Part shown: one piece after another, positions 32,162 to 36,739 of the stretch
Layout of the letters: every line of letters starts with the position of its first letter
Numbering within the stretch: position 1 is the stretch's first letter
Assembly (NCBI GenBank): GCA_903895695.1
Contig: CAITUY010000248.1
Coordinates: 1-36,739 of the forward strand
Source of the DNA: an uncultured bacterium
GTDB taxonomy: Bacteria > Verrucomicrobiota > Kiritimatiellia > CAIKKV01 > CAITUY01
Direction: 5' to 3'
Length of the DNA stretch: 36,739 nucleotides
The notes under the pieces: generated by a model
What the model was told of the DNA's origin: nothing
Databases searched by the model: none
The model's input: only the letters and a program-made list of their open reading frames with translations
Translations under genes and position numbers: made by a program

Positions 32162-32245
32162 GGGCACGACGGAGCGTGCCCCTCCACCTGCGTGATCTCA
32201 CCAGACTCGACGACATCCGATGGAGGGCGCCGCTCTGTCGGCGCC
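32162..32245. repeat. GGAG-type REP pair, head-to-head
   Basis: An inverted REP (hairpin GGGCACG-ACGGAG-CGTGCCC at 32162-32181 then CTCC) is followed by a plus-strand REP (GGAG at 32222-32225, then GGCGCCG-CTCTGT-CGGCGCC, 32226-32245). The heads face each other, opposite to the pair at 6759. The hairpin of the first unit is identical to that at 6856-6875. Confidence 0.78.
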
Positions 32246-32282
32246 TCATGGTGGCATCATGCCTTCGGAATACGGGCAATCT

Positions 32283-32334
32283 GGAACTCAGGAAATTAGG
32301 AATGGTTGATCGGATTCGTGAGTTCCTGAGTTCC
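32283..32334. repeat. Palindrome with perfect 12-bp arms
   Basis: GGAACTCAGGAA (32283-32294) pairs perfectly with TTCCTGAGTTCC (32323-32334). An in-frame ATG of the XRE frame (32302) lies in the loop, which argues against that ATG being the gene start. Confidence 0.6.
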
Positions 32335-32379
32335 CGATTCGAAGCGGTCCGTTCTCCTTCGCCCCTTACATTGGACGCC

Positions 32380-32682
32380 ATGCGCGCGGCGCACCAGGTC
32401 CAGGCGGCTGCCATCCGGGCGCATCCTGACTTCCGGCGGGTATCCGAGGAGTTCGACGTGGAATATGAAGTAGCGCGCCAGATGCAGGTGGCGCGCACGC
32501 AAGCGGGACTTACCCAGGCCGACTTGGCCCGGCGGATGCGTACAACGCAGAGCGTGGTGTCGCGGATTGAGTCCGGTGTGAATGTTTCCATCGAGACACT
32601 GGCCCGTTTCGCCGAGGCCTGCGGGAGTCGGTTGCAGGTGCAACTGGTTCGCGAGACAGCGCCCAGGTATGGGAAACGCTAG
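32380..32682 (+). CDS. XRE-family helix-turn-helix regulator, possibly solitary antitoxin-like
   Basis: From ATG 32380 the protein has 100 residues. DFRRVSEEFDVEYEVARQMQ leads into an HTH (about 33-66, with AGLTQADLARRMRTTQSVVS and RIESG) and ends with a short strand-rich tail (GSRLQVQLV). This format is common for antitoxin-type XRE proteins of HigA-like systems. No toxin gene of the RelE/HigB kind is found on either side, so it may be an orphan. The start is uncertain: no Shine-Dalgarno is seen, and a TTG at 32371 and an ATG at 32302 are in frame, the latter inside a palindrome. Confidence 0.78.
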   Translation: MRAAHQVQAAAIRAHPDFRRVSEEFDVEYEVARQMQVARTQAGLTQADLARRMRTTQSVVSRIESGVNVSIETLARFAEACGSRLQVQLVRETAPRYGKR

Positions 32683-32722
32683 GCGTTTGACGCCGTCATA
32701 CTTGGCGCAAGATTGAAGATTC

Positions 32723-32982
32723 ACCACGGAGGCGCGGAGACACGGAGAAGAAAGGCAGAATGTGGCAGGGATTTCAGGTGCGGAGTACCGCATCTGGAAT
32801 CCCCGCCACCCTTCTTGGAGAGGGGTCTGGAGGGAGAGGAGGGTTCTGAAGCCTCCATTCCCCGACAACTTCTCCCAGAAAAGCGTGGCGCGGATTTCGA
32901 CCACGGTATCTCCGCGGGCGACATCCGCGCCACATTTGGGCTTCTCCGCATCTTCTTCTCCATGTCTCCGTGCCTCCGTGGT
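32723..32982. repeat. Nested palindrome with CACGGAG-type arms
   Basis: Outer arms of 30 bases (32723-32752 and 32953-32982, ACCACGGAGGCGCGGAGACA) pair with two mismatches. Inside are a 22-bp hairpin (32762-32783 with 32788-32809, loop AGTA, three mismatches, all transitions) and a 15-bp hairpin (32885-32899 with 32919-32933, one mismatch). The layout is like that at 31343 but the inner sequences differ. Confidence 0.75.
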
Positions 32983-33017
32983 AAGTCTTGAACGTTCTCT
33001 CCGTTTTTCATCCCCCC

Positions 33018-33045
33018 CTTCGTGCTCTTCGCGTCCTTCGTGGTG
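33018..33045. repeat. Single CACGAAG-type arm
   Basis: The minus strand reads CACCACGAAGGACGCGAAGA then GCACGAAG, the same theme as both arms of the palindrome at 33775-33851 and the arm at 31668-31687. No partner arm is seen nearby. Confidence 0.55.
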
Positions 33046-33199
33046 AATCCCCCCCGCCACCCCGCGCCACGCGCCCGCGCGCCCGCCAGTTTCCGCGAAA
33101 TGCGGTTGACGCCGTCTGCCGCCTTCGCTACGGTTCCCAACCGTAGTGTATTCGCTGGACACGGACTGCCGGCGATCCATTGCGAGGGGGGGACGGACA

Positions 33200-33249
33200 G
33201 ACATGGCCAAACCCGACTACCAGTCACTCACGCCGCCGCGAGTCCGTCA
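33200..33249 (+). repeat. 50-base direct repeat, copy 1
   Basis: GACATGGCCAAACCCGACTA and onward is repeated at 33692-33741 with two mismatches in 50. Both copies can be translated as MA(K/R)PDYQSLTPPRVRH. They flank the AbrB-like gene. Confidence 0.7.
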
Positions 33250-33366
33250 CAATGACGAACTGAAACGGCGGGAAGTGCCTGAGGGCAGGTGTTGTCAGCG
33301 CTGGCTCTCGCCCGCAAGTTGTGGCACACTTTCAATTAGAACCGAAGGATTTGCGGAGCGATGCAC

Positions 33367-33651
33367 ATGAAACAAGCCGAGTACGTTGGTGTCGTTGAAG
33401 CCGACGGGCATCTGTCCTTGCCCGAAGCGGTCAGGGATCAGTTGCATCTCAGGTCCGAGCAGGTCTTGCGGGTTACCATTGTCACGACGGAGACTGATGA
33501 AGCGATCAACCCCTCTGCATTAGATTGTTGGCGCTCGATGGGGCGAGACGCCGCGACTGGCCGTGTCAGGGACGCTGCCGCGAATCATGACAAGTACCTA
33601 TACGGCAGTTTTGATCAAATGGGTTTTCGGCGTTACCCCATTGGAAAATGA
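33367..33651 (+). CDS. AbrB/MazE-like antitoxin, apparently orphan
   Basis: The 94-residue protein starts MKQAEYVGVVEADGHLSLPE and continues VRDQLHLRSEQVLRVTIV, a swapped-hairpin AbrB-type DNA-binding fold. Its tail (CWRSMGRDAATGRVRDAAAN, then HDKYLYG) is of the sort found in antitoxins placed just before PIN-domain toxin genes. No PIN gene follows: the next frame is short and merges into a repeat. ATG 33367 has GGAG eight bases upstream; ATG 33361 is in frame but too close. It is flanked by two copies of a 50-base repeat, which suggests that the toxin was lost by rearrangement. Confidence 0.7.
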   Translation: MKQAEYVGVVEADGHLSLPEAVRDQLHLRSEQVLRVTIVTTETDEAINPSALDCWRSMGRDAATGRVRDAAANHDKYLYGSFDQMGFRRYPIGK

Positions 33652-33691
33652 CAAGGATGGAGCGTTGACGATCGCGTGCGAGGGGCAGAAG

Positions 33692-33741
33692 GACATGGCC
33701 AGACCCGACTATCAGTCACTCACGCCGCCGCGAGTCCGTCA
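33692..33741 (+). repeat. 50-base direct repeat, copy 2
   Basis: See copy 1 at 33200-33249: two differences in 50 bases. The upstream flanks are also partly alike (TGCGAGG followed by a G-rich run), so the shared unit may begin near 33677. Confidence 0.7.
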
Positions 33742-33774
33742 TTGTGCCCACTGCCAGGGCGAATCGGGGGGCTT

Positions 33775-33851
33775 CACCACGAAGGACGCGAAGAACACGA
33801 AGGAATGGCCGAATCCGGGAATCCTTCTCGGACTTCGCGATCTTCGTGGTG
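33775..33851. repeat. Palindrome with CACGAAG-type arms
   Basis: CACCACGAAGGACGCGAAGA at the left faces TTCGCGATCTTCGTGGTG at the right. The arms match in blocks (CACCACGAAG, CGCGAAG, GAAGGA) with short unmatched pieces between. Confidence 0.6.
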
Positions 33852-34115
33852 GAGTTCTTGGCCTGATCGATCCTGGCACCCTCAGCCCCCTTGTCGTCAA
33901 CGATCCCGGATCCGGCGCGGCGTACCTTATGATGCCGCCTGCTCGCCAGCGAGACCCTCGCGCAAGTCATGAACGACCGCGTCGGCGTCTCTACAATCTG
34001 ACTCACGAAGCGAGGCGGAGGATTTGCCGTTTAAGGATTGATCACAATTCCCCGCTACGATACGTCTCCTCTTGGTGTTGAGCTGAGAGCTTGAAGTCAA
34101 GACGGCAGAAGAACT

Positions 34116-35348
34116 ATGGAAACGGATAACACGGTCCCACAACCCACCCAGCAAGTCGAAACACCGCCTTGTGAAAGTCCAACGCTTGAGGTGACCGGGC
34201 AGACGGCATCCAAACCAATGAACCTCGGCGATCTGCAAGTCGCCGGTTCGACTTGTCCATTCTGCCGTGAGGTAGTGAATGCAAAGGCACGAATCTGCAA
34301 ATATTGCCACAGTGGGTTAACACCCACACGAAAGTTCTTTACCTGGGTGACCGTCATCCTCCCTCTCGCCACCATTGCAGGTGCAATGGTCGCTGTTTGG
34401 GGTGCCTACAGATCGTACTTGGAATACACCAAGACGCAGAACATCTCAGACCGGATGCTATCAACAGAAGCGGGGACATCGAATGCGCTCGCGAAGGCAC
34501 AGGCGGCCCTAATGCGAGCCGACGCGGCGGAGATAGGGATGTCTAATGCATTTACGAAGGCGCAGACCGCGTTAGATCGTGCCGATAGTGCGGAGTCCTC
34601 AGCCGCGTTGTCAGCTCAAGCTGCAAAGTTAGCCGCCGATGATTCCCAACTTGCCCGTATCGTAACAGAAACGAACCTTATCGTCGTTGAACAGGTTCTT
34701 ATTAAGGCCGTGGATGCGGCGGGAGATGCACAGAACGCCAAGGACTTGGCTTCGCAATACCTGCGCGACGTAACATACCTCTACGACTTGAGTGAGTGGG
34801 ACAGTACGACTTTCCTCGATCAATTGCAGAACACAAATTCCGTGCAGAAACACAGGATAGCAAGTGCTCAATACCTCCAGATGGAGGAGATCGTTCTATG
34901 CAGGGTCGCGCTTGTGAAGGACCTGCGAATTACACAGTTCCCCAGTACTGCTTTCCGTGATATCTCTGCAGCGTTGAAATCTGAAAAGGTAGTCGAACGC
35001 TATAACTCTATACTCTTCTGCTTGGCAGCCTACAACTATCTGGCGCCGTGGCAGCGTTCTCTCAAAGCAGCTATCGTCGCGCATAGCTGGAGGAGACTGC
35101 GGGATATTGCGGAGGGTGATGAATTCCTTCTGCCTCGTCTGGCGGCCTATCGGGTGTTATGCGAACTATACCTGTGCGAAAAAGGTGTCGGCAACAAAGC
35201 GGTTCCGCTCTACGTGGAGCGGGGCCAACTTGTCGAGGAATGCACAAAGTTTTTCGAACATGATAGAGCATATAGCGAGGAGTCAAATGATTCTGGACCA
35301 AATACTCAGACCCGGTCTAGTCGTACTGTGCATTCTGTCGTGCATTAG
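34116..35348 (+). CDS. Zinc-ribbon membrane protein with coiled coil, unknown function
   Basis: The 410-residue protein starts with a flexible region, then a zinc ribbon (CPFC at 47-50, CKYC at 61-64), one transmembrane helix (about 74-97) and a long Ala-rich coiled coil. The coiled coil includes a 21-residue unit repeated twice (GTSNALAKAQAALMRADAAE and GMSNAFTKAQTALDRADSAE, residues 120-161). A mostly helical C-terminal domain (about 215-390) follows. The N-terminal ribbon should face the cytoplasm. I do not recognise the family. AGAAGAACT precedes the ATG. Base composition drops to around half G+C, unlike all genes to the left. Its last 62 bases overlap the next gene. Confidence 0.75.
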   Translation: METDNTVPQPTQQVETPPCESPTLEVTGQTASKPMNLGDLQVAGSTCPFCREVVNAKARICKYCHSGLTPTRKFFTWVTVILPLATIAGAMVAVWGAYRSYLEYTKTQNISDRMLSTEAGTSNALAKAQAALMRADAAEIGMSNAFTKAQTALDRADSAESSAALSAQAAKLAADDSQLARIVTETNLIVVEQVLIKAVDAAGDAQNAKDLASQYLRDVTYLYDLSEWDSTTFLDQLQNTNSVQKHRIASAQYLQMEEIVLCRVALVKDLRITQFPSTAFRDISAALKSEKVVERYNSILFCLAAYNYLAPWQRSLKAAIVAHSWRRLRDIAEGDEFLLPRLAAYRVLCELYLCEKGVGNKAVPLYVERGQLVEECTKFFEHDRAYSEESNDSGPNTQTRSSRTVHSVVH

Positions 35349-36285
35349 TGGCGGCATGGTTCAAGGGGCTCAACCTCAGGGATCGTCGCTTCCTGTGGCA
35401 GCCGGCCCTCAGACTGACGCATACGTTAGTAATGATAAGTTCTTCGCTTGTCTGCCCTGGACCGACATTCGGCAAAGTGATCTTGGGTGGCGAACGGTTC
35501 CACGAGAATCGATGGATTCGTGGTTCGACAGCGAGTATCAGCGAACTGCGAGGAAGGACGAAGTGGCGTCGCCGATGTATGACAATTGTTTTGTGGAGGC
35601 AGGTTTAAGCGATTACGGAAAACAGGAGACAGTCTCCCAGATATCGCCATTCAATTCGCTATCTGCGTGGTTTGACTATAATCGAACAAGTCTAGGCGGC
35701 ACTAATTCCGGTGGTCAGACGGTATGGGAAGAATGGGTCGGAGGGCCCAAGGTAATAACGTGGGACAGCGACTGGCAATGGTTATGCGAAACGTGGCTCG
35801 GATGCGGGGAGCAGAGGGGATCGGGCTCCGATTGGGATACCCGGGGCACCGAACTCGAGGCGGGTAGTTCAGCCGGTCGTCGGATTCTTTCGCAAAATGG
35901 ATTCGTTGAGTGTGGCATTTGGGGCGAAATCAACAAAGTTGCTGGTTCGGGTGCAGGTTGTGATTGCCTCTTCAAGTATTCAACGGACAGTCTGCCGCGA
36001 CTGACGTTCAGTTCCTCGCTGTTCGGAAGTAAGTACCAGAACCAAGACCTTTCGATGGGACAGTCTGTTCTGCTTGCTATGAACGTTGATTACCTCGTGC
36101 CGTGGGTTGAAGTTGACGAATACTACTTGGGTGTGTTCAAGGATGACGATCCAGCACTGAAGGCTGGGATTGACATCTGCTTCTCGCCGCGGTTGACGTC
36201 CTGGTTGTTCTGGCAACACGTCACGTTTGAACCAGGTCATATGGCGGAAGAGATGGCGGGGCTTGGGGCGAGTTGTCATTTCTGA
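35287..36285 (+). CDS. Secreted protein of 332 aa, unknown function
   Basis: ATG 35287 has GAGGAG four bases upstream and lies inside the 3' end of the preceding gene, in another frame. The start MILDQILRPGLVVLCILSCI followed by SGGMVQGAQ looks like a signal peptide cleaved after QGA, although ILSC might serve as a poor lipobox. The mature protein is rich in Trp, Asp, Ser and Gly (SMDSWFDSEYQ, SLSAWFDYNRTSLGG, WEEWVGGPKVITWDSDWQW) and has several cysteines, consistent with an extracytoplasmic beta-type fold. No known family is recognised. A longer frame from 35107 is rejected because it would overlap far into the upstream gene. Low G+C like its neighbour. Confidence 0.7.
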   Translation: MILDQILRPGLVVLCILSCISGGMVQGAQPQGSSLPVAAGPQTDAYVSNDKFFACLPWTDIRQSDLGWRTVPRESMDSWFDSEYQRTARKDEVASPMYDNCFVEAGLSDYGKQETVSQISPFNSLSAWFDYNRTSLGGTNSGGQTVWEEWVGGPKVITWDSDWQWLCETWLGCGEQRGSGSDWDTRGTELEAGSSAGRRILSQNGFVECGIWGEINKVAGSGAGCDCLFKYSTDSLPRLTFSSSLFGSKYQNQDLSMGQSVLLAMNVDYLVPWVEVDEYYLGVFKDDDPALKAGIDICFSPRLTSWLFWQHVTFEPGHMAEEMAGLGASCHF

Positions 36286-36739
36286 GGGAAACGGGCCTTA
36301 GGGGGGCGATTCTGCATTTGCGAGTGTGAGTTGAGTTTGGTGTGGCGGCAGTTAACTACGACAGCGGGATCGCATCGCAGGGGCGCGTTGTCCAAATCGG
36401 ATTTAGCGCACAGGGATGCAATGTACCCTATGATCGACGAGAGATTGCGATACCGTCTTGATTTGCTCTGGCGCTTGACCTGGGGTTTCCTGTCGGGCGT
36501 TATCTTTGGTGCCAGGTGGTGCATGAGTGGAACTTGCGGAGAGTTGGGTGACGTCTCCACTTTCCGTAATGGTTGATATCGGAACAGGGTCAGACCTGGA
36601 AACTAGCGTTTCCCCCGCGAACGGGATTGTGTATTGAAGAAACTCCCACGCACGGTATAAGCCAGTGGCAGACGGCTGGGGGGCAGAAGTAGGCTGATGT
36701 TTCAATGGTGTCCTCTTGGAAGAGAACCCGCAAACTAGC
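36286..36739. other. Right-end region without a supported gene
   Basis: The last 454 bases contain no convincing gene. A frame from ATG 36421 (MYPMIDERLRYRLDLLWRLT, then a hydrophobic GFLSGVIFGA, 51 codons) has a weak AGGGA upstream and is left unassigned. A perfect palindrome GGAAAC-TAGC-GTTTCC lies at 36599-36614, after the text AACAGGGTCAGACCT. Confidence 0.4.

Larger units (their letters stand above)
32029..32379. other. Repeat-rich divergent gap before the XRE gene
   Basis: About 350 bases hold a GGAG-type REP pair (32162-32245) and a 12-bp palindrome (32283-32334). An open frame upstream of the XRE start runs through both but is not considered coding. No clear promoter is seen. Confidence 0.5.
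32683..33366. other. Repeat-dense region between the XRE and AbrB-like genes
   Basis: The 684 bases are almost fully repeats: a nested palindrome with CACGGAG arms (32723-32982), a single CACGAAG-type arm (33018-33045), a perfect 8-bp hairpin CTACGGTT-CCC-AACCGTAG (33128-33146) and the first copy of a 50-base direct repeat (33200-33249). A frame MAKPDYQSLTPPRVRH from 33203 runs 55 codons and its stop overlaps the AbrB-like ATG. Confidence 0.55.
33652..34115. other. Repeat-containing gap before the low-GC gene pair
   Basis: The 464 bases contain copy 2 of the direct repeat and the CACGAAG palindrome. The frame from 33695 (MARPDYQSLTPPRVRHCAHC) runs on to 34081 through the palindrome and has no family resemblance, so it is not called as a gene. 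Confidence 0.5.

Noticed and set aside
31343..33851. CRISPR array
   Set aside because: The repeats are inverted arms and scattered units of different length, with no regular spacers and no cas genes.
33695..34081. Frame MARPDYQSLTPPRVRH running to 34081 as a gene
   Set aside because: After the repeat it passes through the CACGAAG palindrome and becomes Arg/Pro-rich, so it is probably a fragment rather than a working gene.
1..36739. tRNA or rRNA genes
   Set aside because: No stretch with the conserved tRNA arms or rRNA core sequences was noticed. The cloverleaf-like element at 9987 lacks T-loop and anticodon features.

Overview
The window is high-GC bacterial DNA, roughly two thirds G+C over the first 33 kb by hand counts of sample lines. 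It comes from a Gram-negative-type organism with a Wzm/Wzt polysaccharide exporter. Several gene families common in the Planctomycetes-Verrucomicrobia-Lentisphaera-Kiritimatiella group recur: four Gfo/Idh/MocA-type oxidoreductases counted broadly with their partners (three in clear form), two uroporphyrinogen-decarboxylase-like proteins, a neutral-ceramidase-like protein and a secreted subtilisin ending in DSDGDG-type calcium repeats. I infer a PVC-superphylum bacterium. No rRNA or tRNA gene is present to place it more precisely.

Layout. 1-100: the 5' end of an IS3-type transposase orfA on the minus strand. 138-1.5 kb: Ser/Thr kinase. 1.6-2.9 kb: a 63-aa basic protein and a YegS/DAGK-type lipid kinase. 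2.9-5.8 kb: wzm-wzt-nadC in an overlapping operon. 5.9-8.0 kb: coaX and a mannose-1-phosphate guanylyltransferase. 8.2-10.4 kb: a membrane-anchored unknown, a 2-Cys peroxiredoxin and a small unknown. 10.4-13.0 kb: ilvD translationally coupled to an oxidoreductase gene (minus). 13.3-14.9 kb: B12-binding radical SAM protein. 15.0-18.7 kb: two oxidoreductases and a UroD-like protein. 18.7-20.3 kb: prfC (minus). 20.7-22.3 kb: GT-C-type membrane glycosyltransferase. 22.3-26.5 kb: a compact minus-strand [NiFe]-hydrogenase operon of group 1h type: small subunit, large subunit, 75-aa protein, maturation protease with an extra N-terminal domain, and a 33-aa single-helix membrane peptide. 26.8-31.2 kb: subtilisin, ceramidase-like protein and a second UroD-like protein. 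31.7-34.1 kb: a repeat-rich stretch with an ABM-domain protein, an XRE regulator and an orphan AbrB/MazE-like gene. 34.1-36.3 kb: a lower-GC two-gene island of unknown function.

The most striking feature besides the hydrogenase is the density of palindromic elements between genes. Two families look like REP sequences with the GTAG or GGAG head recognised by RAYT transposases, mostly arranged in inverted pairs (BIMEs). Other elements have long outer arms enclosing one or two perfect inner hairpins (cloverleaf-like), and one such element lies in frame inside the glycosyltransferase gene. No RAYT gene is visible in the window.

Functionally, the window combines cell-surface polysaccharide supply and export (GDP-mannose synthesis, Wzm/Wzt, GT-C enzyme), cofactor synthesis (NadC, CoaX), branched-chain amino-acid synthesis (IlvD), oxidative-stress defence (peroxiredoxin), catabolic oxidoreductases, and probable scavenging of trace hydrogen.
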